Positions 46,072-55,462 are shown, counted from the stretch's first letter. The stretch is 64,000 nt of DNA from Niastella soli (GCF_017742245.1 NZ_JAGHKO010000010.1:186001-250000); one strand, 5' to 3'. The notes: generated from the sequence alone by a model not told the origin. Numbers and translations: made by a program.

Positions 46072-49000
46072 TTAAAACTTAGCAGCAATATTGAAACTGA
46101 ACGTGCGGGGAATAGGCACAGTCCCAAAATCAATATTCCGTAACAAGGTACTTTGGCCACCGGCATTCACTTCGGGGTCATATCCCTTATAGTCATCCCA
46201 GGAGATAAGGTTACGGCCACTAAGGCTAAAGGTGAGGTCATTAAAGATCTTAAATTTCCCTAAACGATAGCTCAAACTTATTTCACGAAGTTTCACAAAC
46301 GAACCATCATCCACGCGCCATTGTTCTATCTGGTACACACTGTTGATATAACCACGGGGTAATAGCCCCAGGTGTTCCTGCTCCGCTACTTTACCATTGC
46401 CTACCCCTTGTCTTGTTCTGAAATCGGCATTCCATACATCAACACCCTGCACGGCATCGAACTGAACGCGTAACCCGATTTTTTTATAGCTTACTTCATT
46501 TACCAAAGTAGCGGTATAATCAGGATTGGGGTCGCCAATTACTTTTAGTAAAGCATCTCCGGTAGGCAACCCGTTGGCATCACGTTGTGGTGTATACTGC
46601 AGCGGATCGGTTTGCTTGGCCCCTCTTTCTGTCAACGGGAATCCTGAAGCATTTTTTATCTGATTGCCATTGGCATCGGTAGCGAAAAATGTTCCGTAAA
46701 AAATACCCACGGGTTGTCCTTCAATTAACCAGATAGGAGCGCCGGCATTGGTGCTTAAAGAAACAGCCTGTCCAACCTTTACCACTTTATTGCGATTGTG
46801 ATTATAAATGCCAGTAACATCCCAACTCCAGTCTTTATTTCTCACCGGTGTACCTGTTAATACTATTTCGAAACCTTTATTCTCCAGAGCCCCAAAATTA
46901 TCCAACAGGCTTGAGTACCCATTGGTGGGTGCAATATTGCGGTTGAGTAGTAAGTGATCTACTTTTTTATTATAATAGTTGAACTGCAAACCGAGCCGGT
47001 TCGCAAAAAAAGACAGGTCGGTACCCACTTCAAATTCCTTTTGCCGTTCAGGACTTATCTTGGTATTGGAAAGGCTTGATTTGCTATATAATGCAGTTCT
47101 GCCCAAAAAAGAACTTATAGGCAAAGTATTAAACCGGTCGTAAGGACCAATCCCTGTCATGTTTCCCGATTCCCCATACGCAAGCCGGAGTTTGGCTACA
47201 TCCCACCATTTTGACAGGGGCAGTTTACCCCACCAATCGGTGCCAGACAACAGATAGCTTCCGCTTGCTTTTACATACACCTGGCTGCGTTCGTCTTTAC
47301 CAAATACTGATGATCCATCAACCCGCACGGCGCCTGTAATAAATAACTGGTCTTTGAATTTAAAATTCTGTTGCAGATAGCCGCCTGCAATAGAAAACTC
47401 TGACCGGTAATCAGTGCCTGGCAGTTGCGTACTGGCGCTGTTAACCGTTTCTACAAAAGGCGTCATACCCCTGCCTTGCAATATGCTCAGGTTATTTTTT
47501 TCGTATTGAACCGCATAACCTACCTGGGTGGTAGATGCCCAGTCATCGTTTATATTTGTCTGGTAGGTGCCGTTTATTTCATGGTTTATCTGGAAGAAGG
47601 TATTGGCGCCATTACTGGCATACCCATTCAAAGCAGGGTCAATGTTGGGTGATCCACCACCATAGAAGGCCGTATTGGCTACATATGCATAAGGCGGCAT
47701 ATAGGTGGTACCACGCTGACCGTAGTTATCAATACCCATTGTATAATCGAAGCTTAATCCCTTTGCAGGCTTTACTTTCAATTTGGCGCTGGCTATAAGC
47801 CGGTTGGTTTCCTGTTTTTGTTTAAAATCTTCTATTACCGATACGGGATTTATGCGAAGCCTTTCACCTACTCTTTGCAAATTACCCAGCGCATCCCGCT
47901 GCCAGATATTGTGAAAATTCCCAATGATGGTAACCGAATTCATGGGTGAAAAGAACGAGTTGCCATCGGGCTTTTCATCGGCAGCACTGTTTATGTAATT
48001 TAACCCGACACTTATATTGGCCCATTTAGCCAGTTCCTGGTCGAGGTTAACGCGGTAGCTGAAACGCTTAAAATCTGTGTTCTTGATAATCCCTTCGTTA
48101 TAGAAATAAGAAGCAGAGGCAAAGTATTTGGTTTTATCTTTTCCGCCAGCCACTGATACATTGTTATCGGTGCCCAAACCGGTTTGAAAAATATAATCCT
48201 GGTAATCGTACCGGGTAACGGGCGTTGTATTGGTAGGCAACGCAGCTGGTGTACCTGTAGTGGAAATCAGGTCTTGTGTAAATGCATTCGGCCCATCCGG
48301 CGGACCACCGAATTTCACCGGAGCTTCGTTCACATCCAGTTTTTTGCGCAGGTGGCTTGTCATGATACCGGTTGAAAAACTTACGGTGGGTAAACCGGCA
48401 CTGCCCCTTTTAGTAAAGATCTGCACCACCCCGCTATTGGCGCGGGAACCATAAATGGCAGATGCCGCAGCGCCGTTCAGCACTTCAATATGATCAATAT
48501 CAGCCGGATTAATATCCACCATTCGGCTTTGGCCTGGCGTTCCTGTAAACGTATTCCCCTGAGTATTACTCGGTCCGGCACTACCGGCATCATACGTATT
48601 TTGGGTATTGGTAACCCGGTTAGTAGAATTATTGATGATCACCCCATCAACAATATACAGGGGTTCCGATGAACCGTTCAAAGAGCTGACCCCACGCAGC
48701 CGAACCGAAATGCCCCCGGCCGGGTCGCCCGAGTTTTGTACGATCTGGGCACCTGCGGTCTTTCCTTGCAATGCCGCCAGTACATTACCCGTCGCGCCTT
48801 TATTCAACTGATCGGCCTTTACGGTGCTGATATAACTACCAATCTGTTTACGGGTAGTTCCTTCCGAAGTACCCGTTACTACTACTTCTTCCAAACCCAA
48901 CGCATCCTCAGACATGGTATAGTTCACCGTATAATTTTCAGCACTGCCAACCTGCAGGCTTTGTGAGGCGCTTTTAAAACCCACTCCCGAAAATTCAAGC

Positions 49001-49239
49001 GAATAACTGCCTGGTTTTAGCGCCGCATTGATGCTGTAATTGCCCGATGGATCGGTAGCAGTACCAAAATTGGTGTTTTTAACCGTAACGGAAATACCGG
49101 TTAACGGCTGATTCTCCTTACCGGTTACCTTTCCACTAATATGAACCTGAGCAAACGTCAGGCTCACAATCAGCTGGCAGAACAGTAATAAGCCAACTGC
49201 TTTTACTGATCGACTACTCTTTAATGAAAGTTGGGTCAT
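46072..49239 (-). CDS. SusC/RagA-family TonB-dependent receptor
   Basis: 1055 residues. Signal peptide about 1-30 (LLLFCQLIVSLTFAQ), a carboxypeptidase-regulatory-like domain about 32-112 (VHISGKVTGKENQPLTGISV), TonB box EEVVVTG, plug about 120-240 with LRGVSSLNGSSEPLYIVDG (the SusC signature) and a 22-strand barrel ending in FSFNIAAKF. It imports a substrate delivered by SusD. No FecR/FecI pair, sensor or glycoside hydrolase lies next to it, so the substrate is not predictable; oligosaccharide or peptide are both possible. Confidence 0.95.
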   Translation of the reverse strand: MTQLSLKSSRSVKAVGLLLFCQLIVSLTFAQVHISGKVTGKENQPLTGISVTVKNTNFGTATDPSGNYSINAALKPGSYSLEFSGVGFKSASQSLQVGSAENYTVNYTMSEDALGLEEVVVTGTSEGTTRKQIGSYISTVKADQLNKGATGNVLAALQGKTAGAQIVQNSGDPAGGISVRLRGVSSLNGSSEPLYIVDGVIINNSTNRVTNTQNTYDAGSAGPSNTQGNTFTGTPGQSRMVDINPADIDHIEVLNGAAASAIYGSRANSGVVQIFTKRGSAGLPTVSFSTGIMTSHLRKKLDVNEAPVKFGGPPDGPNAFTQDLISTTGTPAALPTNTTPVTRYDYQDYIFQTGLGTDNNVSVAGGKDKTKYFASASYFYNEGIIKNTDFKRFSYRVNLDQELAKWANISVGLNYINSAADEKPDGNSFFSPMNSVTIIGNFHNIWQRDALGNLQRVGERLRINPVSVIEDFKQKQETNRLIASAKLKVKPAKGLSFDYTMGIDNYGQRGTTYMPPYAYVANTAFYGGGSPNIDPALNGYASNGANTFFQINHEINGTYQTNINDDWASTTQVGYAVQYEKNNLSILQGRGMTPFVETVNSASTQLPGTDYRSEFSIAGGYLQQNFKFKDQLFITGAVRVDGSSVFGKDERSQVYVKASGSYLLSGTDWWGKLPLSKWWDVAKLRLAYGESGNMTGIGPYDRFNTLPISSFLGRTALYSKSSLSNTKISPERQKEFEVGTDLSFFANRLGLQFNYYNKKVDHLLLNRNIAPTNGYSSLLDNFGALENKGFEIVLTGTPVRNKDWSWDVTGIYNHNRNKVVKVGQAVSLSTNAGAPIWLIEGQPVGIFYGTFFATDANGNQIKNASGFPLTERGAKQTDPLQYTPQRDANGLPTGDALLKVIGDPNPDYTATLVNEVSYKKIGLRVQFDAVQGVDVWNADFRTRQGVGNGKVAEQEHLGLLPRGYINSVYQIEQWRVDDGSFVKLREISLSYRLGKFKIFNDLTFSLSGRNLISWDDYKGYDPEVNAGGQSTLLRNIDFGTVPIPRTFSFNIAAKF

Positions 49240-49693
49240 AATCCTTTTTTTCGAATTAATAATTAAATACTAGGAATCGTTTGAAGGACAGGTTTATGCT
49301 CGTTCAATTATTTCGGGTAGTTGTGTATAGGGGCGGATGCTGCCAGCGGTTTCAAAAACCTGGCAGTAACGATAAAAAAAGATGTGTTGGATTAATTGGG
49401 ATGTATGTATCTCCGGTAGTAATAACAGGATGGTGGCAGGTACCAATCCAGCGATCAATTCCTCTCAGATCAATTGCCTTTCTAATGGTGTAAAGCATAC
49501 CGCAACAGTTAGTTAACACCAAATTCAGCATTAAAACGCAAATTACCAAAACAAAAAGCACACTCCTGCGTGTTTATGCGGGTTTAGGATTATAGTAATT
49601 AGTAATACTTCCTTTTCCGGCTAAACCATGCAGAACTTGTAAAGAATACGACAGTGGTAGTAGAAAAAACGGGCAAATGACCCTCTAACAAAA
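49240..49693 (-). other. Leader and promoter region of susC
   Basis: 450 bp without a coding frame of merit. A strong hairpin CTGCCA(GC)GGTTT / AAACC TGGCAG lies at 49340-49366, about 100 bp upstream of susC. It would sit in the susC leader if transcription starts farther up. No exact -7 box located. Confidence 0.4.
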
Positions 49694-49739
49694 AAGCAAA
49701 GAGCCATCCCTTGCTAACGCTCAGGACAGCTCTTTGCTT
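49694..49739 (-). terminator. Terminator of the DUF2911 gene
   Basis: AAGCAAAGAGC (49694-49704) pairs with GCTCTTTGCTT (49729-49739); T tract on the minus strand; 25 bp after the stop codon. Confidence 0.85.
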
Positions 49740-49764
49740 ACTTTACTCTTATATACGCTTAACC

Positions 49765-50274
49765 TTATTGAACTTTGAAATCTACTTCTTCATTACCCCA
49801 CAATAATGACACCTTACCACTTTTATCAACAGTGAAGGTCATACGTTCAGTAGCACTGGGCGCTTTACCGGGTTTTACATTTACGCGTAAAGCATCGTCT
49901 GCTTCCTTGTAATTGGTTCCCCAGGTGTTCCAGGTCTTACTAAAGATGATCACCCACTCTTCTTTACCGGGAATGCTGTACAAACCATATTTTCCGGCAG
50001 GCAGGCTTTTGCCTTCCACCTTTACGTCTTTGTTCACTTCAAACACGGTAGCTTCGTTGGCGCCGGTTCTCCATACTTTACCATACGGCGCAATATCGGT
50101 CCCGATTGTACGGCCTTTCACGGAAGGCTGACTATAATCAATAGAGATAGTGACCCCGTTACTGGTAGTTTCTGATACTTTAGCAGGCGGGCTGGGTCTT
50201 TGTGATTTATCACCCTGGGCCTGTACGCCTATTGCCACCAAAGCTATGGCAGACAAAAGCAACAATTTTTTCAT
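49765..50274 (-). CDS. DUF2911 domain periplasmic protein
   Basis: 169 residues. Signal peptide 1-19 (LLLLSAIALVAIGVQAQ). The mature domain matches DUF2911: ISIDYSQPSVKGRTI, PYGKVWRTGANEATVFE, LPAGKYGLYSIPGKEEWVIIFSKTWNTWGT and MTFTVDKSGKVSLLWG. Function of the family is unknown; the fold is beta-rich and secreted. The SRPBCC gene ends 31 bp upstream on the same strand. Confidence 0.88.
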   Translation of the reverse strand: MKKLLLLSAIALVAIGVQAQGDKSQRPSPPAKVSETTSNGVTISIDYSQPSVKGRTIGTDIAPYGKVWRTGANEATVFEVNKDVKVEGKSLPAGKYGLYSIPGKEEWVIIFSKTWNTWGTNYKEADDALRVNVKPGKAPSATERMTFTVDKSGKVSLLWGNEEVDFKVQ

Positions 50275-50305
50275 ACTATTTCTTTTTAAGATGAAATGTA
50301 AGCCT

Positions 50306-50800
50306 TTATGGATTTTTTTCGAGCAACTTTTTCAAATTGCCCAGCGATTTCTCCATAGGCGGCCCCAATTGCTTATCAAAAACTATGCTACTAAATTTTT
50401 CCCAGGGGTACCACTTTAATTTTACATCAAAATACCACTGTAAAACCAGTTGATCACCCGTGCCCTCCCAGGTAAACCCACTGGCAAGCACCCGCGCATT
50501 TTGCTGACGCCAGGCAGTAAAAAGGGTATCCCCGGTTGAAGGCTCACTGGTTACTTTTAACTGATCGCTCGAATATGATTTTTCAGCATATTGCTGATTG
50601 GTAAGAGCAGGGTTGTTCACCAGCTCATTCCATTGCTTCCACTGACGCAGGTCAGTCACCAGGGCGCGCAAACTGTCGTTAGATACTGAAATGTTCATTG
50701 CCCTTGAGATCCGGATCTGGGAGGGAATGATCAAAGAAAAAAGATACGTGACCAAAAATAACACCACCACACTGATGATGGCCAGTTTCACTATTCTCAT
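50306..50800 (-). CDS. Membrane-anchored SRPBCC (START-like) protein
   Basis: 164 residues. One N-terminal helix (IISVVVLFLVTYLFSLII, about 8-26), then an SRPBCC fold: SRAMNISVSNDSLRALVTDLRQWKQWNEL, the strand set TSEPSTGDTLFTAWRQQNARVLASGFTWEGTG, VLQWYFDVKLKWYPWEKF, and a long C-terminal helix. These proteins bind hydrophobic ligands in a cavity. Ligand unknown. Possibly cotranscribed with the DUF2911 gene. Confidence 0.8.
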   Translation of the reverse strand: MRIVKLAIISVVVLFLVTYLFSLIIPSQIRISRAMNISVSNDSLRALVTDLRQWKQWNELVNNPALTNQQYAEKSYSSDQLKVTSEPSTGDTLFTAWRQQNARVLASGFTWEGTGDQLVLQWYFDVKLKWYPWEKFSSIVFDKQLGPPMEKSLGNLKKLLEKNP

Positions 50801-50805
50801 TTTAT

Positions 50806-50893
50806 AGTTCTTGAGTTTTGAGTTCTAAATTTTAAGTTTTTGTTGCCCCGCAGGAGCTTCTGACGTCTGCCATCTGCCATCTGCCTTCTGCCG
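50806..50893. repeat. Short word array
   Basis: GTTCTTGAGTTTTGAGTTCTAAATTTTAAG words (split, 50807-50837) then GTCTGCCATCTGCCATCTGCC and TTCTGCC (about 50868-50891). Lies between the SRPBCC and ABC permease genes and runs to within 10 bp of the permease stop. Confidence 0.55.
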
Positions 50894-50899
50894 CCTTTT

Positions 50900-51997
50900 T
50901 TACTCCCAACGGAATATTCTGATCAGAATGCTATAGGCTAACAAACACCACACAATTAAAATAGTGATCTCCTTGCCTACGCCCAGCAAATGCATGCCTT
51001 CGAAAGAGACTTTACGCATGGCATCGTTCAACGCTGTTAAAGGAAGGTAATTGATGATGACCTGCATACTTTCGGGCAGTAACCCTTTCGGGAAAAAGGT
51101 GCCCGATAAAAAATACTGCGGGAACATGAACAGATTGGCATAAATGGGGATCACATTCTGGTTCTTGGCCACGCTGCTGATAATAAAACCAAAACCCATG
51201 AATACGGTTACCCCCAGGAAGCTTAGAACCAGTAATTCCAGAAAGGTCACAAACCCATGAGCCAGGGTAAAATGATAAAAGAAGGTACCGAATAAGATCA
51301 ATATGATAGAAGTAGTGAGTTGAAACGCCACACGGGCCAGGCTCTCACCCAATACAATAAATGTTTTGCGTACCGGTGTGGCAAACATCCGTTTCAACAC
51401 CAGGGTTTCGCGCAGGGTAAAGAAAACGAATGCCACTCCAAAAACGGCAGAACCGATGAGGGAAAAACCCAGCATTCCAGGTAAATAAAAATCGATCATA
51501 CGGTACTGACGGCCCGGCATTTCTTCAACCGAAACGGTTGCGATCTTATTGGGCATTGAATTGGCCGTTACCTCATTAACAAAACTATTCAAAAGAGCTT
51601 GAACAGCGGGCAGGTCACGCTGACTGGCCGAGGTGGTCTTTAAATGAATATCATACTTTGGTCCGGAAGCATTTGCGGTCAACGGTTTTACTTCGATCAG
51701 CGCAGTAATACGGCCCTTCTTTAACCGGTCGAGCAATTCCGCTTCGCTTCCCTGGTGAATGTCAAAAGCCGGGATGGTCTTAATAGCAAAATAAACATTG
51801 CTGGTGGTATCGCTTTTGGCGTCAAAAGCCACATCATAGGCCTTTCCGCCTCCGCCAGTCAATGCGCCAAAAACCATTATAAGTACAATGGGAAAGAACA
51901 GGCTAAAAAAAATGGCCTGGGGACTTTTAAATATGGCCCGCAGTGTGGCCCTGCAAATAGCCCACATGGCCGTCCATTGGTTGTATTGACCCGACAT
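50900..51997 (-). CDS. ABC-2 type transporter permease
   Basis: 365 residues. One N-terminal helix (AIFFSLFFPIVLIMVFGALTG), a large periplasmic domain (about 45-170) and five C-terminal helices beginning MLGFSLIGSAVFGVAFVFF, with the ABC-2 signature YFLSGTFFPKGLLPESMQVIINYLPLTAL. It resembles the drug or lipid exporter permeases of the YhhJ/DrrB type. No ATPase gene is adjacent on either side, so its partner must be encoded elsewhere. A -7 box precedes it. Confidence 0.9.
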   Translation of the reverse strand: MSGQYNQWTAMWAICRATLRAIFKSPQAIFFSLFFPIVLIMVFGALTGGGGKAYDVAFDAKSDTTSNVYFAIKTIPAFDIHQGSEAELLDRLKKGRITALIEVKPLTANASGPKYDIHLKTTSASQRDLPAVQALLNSFVNEVTANSMPNKIATVSVEEMPGRQYRMIDFYLPGMLGFSLIGSAVFGVAFVFFTLRETLVLKRMFATPVRKTFIVLGESLARVAFQLTTSIILILFGTFFYHFTLAHGFVTFLELLVLSFLGVTVFMGFGFIISSVAKNQNVIPIYANLFMFPQYFLSGTFFPKGLLPESMQVIINYLPLTALNDAMRKVSFEGMHLLGVGKEITILIVWCLLAYSILIRIFRWE

Positions 51998-52020
51998 AGT
52001 TTATCTCAAAAATTAGGGGG

Positions 52021-52028
52021 CAAAGGTA
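52021..52028 (-). promoter_or_regulatory. -7 box of the ABC permease gene
   Basis: Reads TACCTTTG on the minus strand, exact TAnnTTTG, ending 23 nt before the ATG at 51997. The word array begins 7 bp further upstream. Confidence 0.6.
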
Positions 52029-52034
52029 ATCGTG

Positions 52035-52380
52035 AAACGGCAGACGGCAAACGGCAGACGGCAAACAGTTCGCGCCTTTTGAAATTATTAAACAACCTTG
52101 CGCCGCCTCATTTTTCTGCCTCGCGTGCCGAATCCGCGGCAGCAGTGTAGGAGCCCCAATACCTTTTGTTTTCCCTGTCTGCCGTCTGCCGTTTGCCGTC
52201 TGCCGTTTGCCGTCTGCCGTTTGCCGTCTGCTGTCTGCCGTTTGCTGTCTGCCGTCTGCCGTCTGCCGTTTGCCGTTTGCCGTCTGCCGTTTGCCGTCTG
52301 CCGTCTGCTGTCTGCCGTCTGCCGTTTGCCGTTTGCCGTCTGCCGTCTGCCGTCTGCCGTCTGCCGTCTGCCGTCTGCCT
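52035..52380. repeat. Heptamer tandem array (about 29 units) with a short inverted partner
   Basis: From 52175 to 52380 the plus strand is an uninterrupted run of heptamers GCCGTCT, GCCGTTT and GCTGTCT, about 29 units with strict 7-bp phase; the third and fifth-to-sixth positions vary as C/T only. At 52035-52066 four heptamers lie in inverse orientation (CGGCAGA, CGGCAAA). About 110 bp between them are unique. Because 7 x 3 = 21, the array gives spurious open frames with LPSAVCR repeats. No spacer structure. Confidence 0.9.
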
Positions 52381-52394
52381 TGCTTCAAAACAAA

Positions 52395-52427
52395 AAGGTG
52401 AGCCGCTTTGTAAAAGCGACCCACCTT
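52395..52427 (-). terminator. Terminator of sppA
   Basis: AAGGTGAGCCGCTTT pairs with AAAGCGACCCACCTT (two mismatches), with A-rich sequence that becomes a T tract on the minus strand. It lies 38 bp after the sppA stop and abuts the heptamer array. Confidence 0.8.
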
Positions 52428-52464
52428 AGTATCTTATATGCCCTTTCTTTAAGGGGGCGGGGGA

Positions 52465-54222
52465 TTACTGAATTGACATATCGAAAGGTATCCTCGCCTG
52501 CGTTACCCCTACCATTTGTTTTACCCGTTTCATGGTTTGATAGGTCCTCATACCGTCTTCACCCAGTTCTTTTTGTATGGCCGATTGGGTATTATCATTT
52601 TCATATTTGCCGAGGATCATATCCAGCAAATTGTGCGTTTCGGGATATTCGCGTAACCGGTAATCACTTATTTTGGCCATCCGGGCGGCACAGGCAATGG
52701 CGTCATCCAACCCACCTAGGCGGTCAACCAGTCCCAGTTGCAGTGCGCGGGAACCGCTCCATACGCGGCCCTGCCCTATGCTATCGATATAACTCACTTC
52801 TTTTTTACGGCCTTCGGCCACTCTTTGCTTGAACGTTAAATAAATGGAATCAACGCTGTTTTGCAGATAGGTCCTCTGCGCCGGTGTTAATGGCTTGGTG
52901 GCAACCAGCATATCGGCCTGAGGAGCTGTTTTTACACCGTCGAAGGTGACACCCAGTTTGTTATTGAAGAATTTCTCCAGATTTGGCAACATCGTAAAAA
53001 CCCCAATGGAACCGGTAATAGTATTGGTTTGAGCAAAAATACTGTCGGCATTGCACGATAAATAATAGGCACCGGAAGCGGCCACATCGCCAAAGCTAAC
53101 CACCACAGGTTTTCCGCCTTTGCGGGCCAGGGTAAGTTCGCGCCACATATTTTCACTGGCCAGGGCGCTGCCGCCGCCAGAATTGATGCGCACTACAATT
53201 GCTTTTATGTTGTTATCGAGGCGGGCCTTGCGAAAAAGGTCGCGGTAAGTAATGCTGCCGATCATATCCCGGTCGCCCTTGCCATCGATGATATCACCCT
53301 GCGCATAAATAACGGCGATCTTCTCTTTGCCATCGCGTTTAAAATCCACCGCTTTGGCATATTTCTGCAGGGTAATAAAATTGATCTTGTCGAGCTTTAC
53401 ACCACCCAGTTTGGCAGCGATCTCATTCTTTACTTCATCGTCGTATTTCAATCCATCGATCAATTTATAGGTCACTGCATCTGCTGCATACTGGATCTTG
53501 TATTCGTTTGCATATTGATGCAACGTAGCGGTGTCAAGCTTACGCGTTTCTGCGGTTTGTTGTAATAAGCGGCCATAAAAATCGCCCAGCATAACCGATA
53601 ACTGCAGGCGATTGGCATCGGTCATTTGTGTTTCGCGGAAGGGTTCGGTAGCGCTTTTGAATTTGCCCGCATAAAAGATCTGGGGTTCTATTTCCAGCTT
53701 TTGCAACAGCCCTTTCAAAAAGGCAAGTTGTACGGCATATCCCCGCCAGTCGACCCCGCCCTTGGGGTTACAATAGATCCTGTCGGCAATATTGCCTACT
53801 GCATAACCGCCCTGGGTAATTACATCGCCATAGGCGTATATAAACTTGCCGGTGGTTTTAAAGTCAGCCAACGCATTGCGGATCTCCTGACTGGCGCCCA
53901 TACCGTTGGCATTACTGCCACATTTGATGTAAATACCTTTTACAGCAGTATCTGTCTTTGCATGCCGGATCATGCGTAATACGTCATATAGGGAGGGAAC
54001 GTCACCATCTTCCTTATCGGAAAAACGGGATAACGGATTTTCCACACCAATTTCGGGGTAATTACGGCCCAGGTCAAGCACCAATACTGCTTTTGCCCCT
54101 GTGGTTACCTTTTCCGAGGAGGTTAAACCGGTTATTACACCCACAAAAATGAAGAAGAGAATGAGGCATAACACGAAGAATGCCAATAACGAAGCCAGGA
54201 ATATTTTAAAAAAGCTCTTCAT
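52465..54222 (-). CDS. sppA: Signal peptide peptidase SppA, 67-kDa type
   Basis: 585 residues from the ATG at 54222 (a TTG six bases upstream is less likely). One N-terminal helix (LASLLAFFVLCLILFFIFVGVI) anchors it. Two ClpP-like halves follow: the first carries the catalytic Lys in FYAGKFKSATEPF (about residue 190-200), the second the Ser in GDVAASGAYYLSCNAD (about 390-405), as in the tetrameric E. coli enzyme. It degrades cleaved signal peptides in the membrane. Divergent from folK. Confidence 0.93.
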   Translation of the reverse strand: MKSFFKIFLASLLAFFVLCLILFFIFVGVITGLTSSEKVTTGAKAVLVLDLGRNYPEIGVENPLSRFSDKEDGDVPSLYDVLRMIRHAKTDTAVKGIYIKCGSNANGMGASQEIRNALADFKTTGKFIYAYGDVITQGGYAVGNIADRIYCNPKGGVDWRGYAVQLAFLKGLLQKLEIEPQIFYAGKFKSATEPFRETQMTDANRLQLSVMLGDFYGRLLQQTAETRKLDTATLHQYANEYKIQYAADAVTYKLIDGLKYDDEVKNEIAAKLGGVKLDKINFITLQKYAKAVDFKRDGKEKIAVIYAQGDIIDGKGDRDMIGSITYRDLFRKARLDNNIKAIVVRINSGGGSALASENMWRELTLARKGGKPVVVSFGDVAASGAYYLSCNADSIFAQTNTITGSIGVFTMLPNLEKFFNNKLGVTFDGVKTAPQADMLVATKPLTPAQRTYLQNSVDSIYLTFKQRVAEGRKKEVSYIDSIGQGRVWSGSRALQLGLVDRLGGLDDAIACAARMAKISDYRLREYPETHNLLDMILGKYENDNTQSAIQKELGEDGMRTYQTMKRVKQMVGVTQARIPFDMSIQ

Positions 54223-54281
54223 TAACAAATTTATTTTAAACGAAATTCAAAGATATTTGACCCTTCGAGGGAATGCAATAT

Positions 54282-54770
54282 ATGAATAAAGTCTTTTTAC
54301 TGATAGGCGGCAATATGGGCAACCGGTTGCAAAACCTGCACCAGGCTATTGCCCTGTTATCGGCTACCTGCGGGCCGGTAATACAACAATCGGCCGTGTA
54401 CGAAACGGCTGCCTGGGGCAAAACCGATCAGGCTGCGTTTTTGAACCAGGCGTTGCTATTAACCACTTCGTTAACCCCACAGGAGCTTATAACCATCATA
54501 TTATCGGTAGAAGAGGAAATGGGACGCCGCAGAATGGAAAAGAACGGGCCCCGGGTGATCGATATCGACATCATTTTTTATAACGACCTGGTAATGCATG
54601 AACCTCATCTTACCATCCCCCACCCACAGTTGCAAAACCGCCGTTTTGTGCTGGTGCCGCTGAATGAGATCGCCCCTGATCTGATACACCCTGTTTTTCA
54701 TAAAACAATTGCCCGGTTGTTGGCGGAATGCAGGGATGATCTGGGAGTTGAGCAGTTTACCGGGAGTTGA
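54282..54770 (+). CDS. folK: 2-amino-4-hydroxy-6-hydroxymethyldihydropteridine diphosphokinase
   Basis: 162 residues from the ATG at 54282, which has GAGGGA at a suitable distance; an in-frame ATG at 54273 is possible. IGGNMGNRLQNL, YETAAWGKTDQAAFLNQAL, EEEMGRRRMEKNGPRVIDIDIIFYND and PHPQLQNRRFVLVPLNEI are the HPPK signatures with the two Mg-binding Asp residues in DIDI. It activates the pterin for folate synthesis. No folP next to it; a deoxynucleoside kinase follows after a short word array. Confidence 0.95.
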   Translation: MNKVFLLIGGNMGNRLQNLHQAIALLSATCGPVIQQSAVYETAAWGKTDQAAFLNQALLLTTSLTPQELITIILSVEEEMGRRRMEKNGPRVIDIDIIFYNDLVMHEPHLTIPHPQLQNRRFVLVPLNEIAPDLIHPVFHKTIARLLAECRDDLGVEQFTGS

Positions 54771-54822
54771 TAGTTTGCCTCGTCCGCCGTAGGAGGGCCG
54801 TTTCACGTTTCACGTTTTAAGA
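54771..54822. repeat. Short repeat cassette
   Basis: GCCTCGTCCGCCGTAGGAGG followed by GCCGTTTCACG and TTTCACG words. The same order CGTAGGAGGGCCGTTTCACG occurs at 59264-59285. Confidence 0.6.
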
Positions 54823-54829
54823 ACCACCC

Positions 54830-55462
54830 ATGAAATATCATTTCATTACTATAGAAGGAAATATTGGTGCAGGAAAAACAACCCTGGCCCATTTACTGGC
54901 CCGGCATTACAATGCCCGGTTGATCCTGGAAGAATTTGCCGATAATCCCTTCCTGCCCAAATTCTATGAAAACCCGCAGCAATATGCGTTCCCGCTGGAG
55001 TTGTTCTTCATGGCCGAACGCTATAAACAACTGAAGGAACTGATCCATACCAGTGATCTGTTTCAAAGTACTACTATTACAGATTACCTGTTTACCAAAT
55101 GCCTGTTGTTTGCCAAGATCAATTTGCCGGAAGAAGAATACCGGCTGTATCAAAAATTGTTTGAGATCATTCACCAGCAGTTGGTCCAACCCGAGCTGCT
55201 GATCTACCTGCATGCGCCGGTTGAACGCTTACAGCAAAATATAAAAAAACGCAACCGTTCTTACGAACAACATATTCCCGACGAATACCTGTTGAATATT
55301 CAGCAAACCTATACGCACTATATAAAACAGCACAACATTAAAACACTGTTCATTGATGCCAGTAATGCCGATTTTCTGGGCAATCCCAAACATGTGCAGG
55401 TGATCATCGATGCGCTTGAACAGGATTATGACCCGGGGCAGCACTATTTCACTTTACCGTAG
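54830..55462 (+). CDS. Deoxynucleoside kinase
   Basis: 210 residues. P-loop GNIGAGKTTL (10-19), EEFADNPFLPKFY with the substrate-binding Glu, and the arginine-rich lid KKRNRSYEQHIPDEYL are those of the dNK family (dCK/dGK/dAK). It phosphorylates deoxynucleosides for nucleotide salvage. The exact base preference cannot be read. In many Bacteroidota it lies next to folK, as here, which supports cotranscription despite the 59-bp gap. Confidence 0.92.
   Translation: MKYHFITIEGNIGAGKTTLAHLLARHYNARLILEEFADNPFLPKFYENPQQYAFPLELFFMAERYKQLKELIHTSDLFQSTTITDYLFTKCLLFAKINLPEEEYRLYQKLFEIIHQQLVQPELLIYLHAPVERLQQNIKKRNRSYEQHIPDEYLLNIQQTYTHYIKQHNIKTLFIDASNADFLGNPKHVQVIIDALEQDYDPGQHYFTLP

Noticed and set aside
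46056-46166. 37-residue N-terminal extension of SusD
   Set aside because: It overlaps susC and hides the lipoprotein signal that starts at 46055.
49281-49493. 70-residue plus-strand frame upstream of susC
   Set aside because: No family, no start signal, and it covers the leader hairpin of susC.
52175-52380. CRISPR array
   Set aside because: Units are contiguous heptamers without unique spacers, and no cas gene is in the window.
52098-52832. Long open frames with LPSAVCR / LPFAVCR repeats on the plus strand
   Set aside because: They arise because the 7-bp array has no stop in any frame (21 bp = 7 residues) and run antisense into sppA; no start signal or family.
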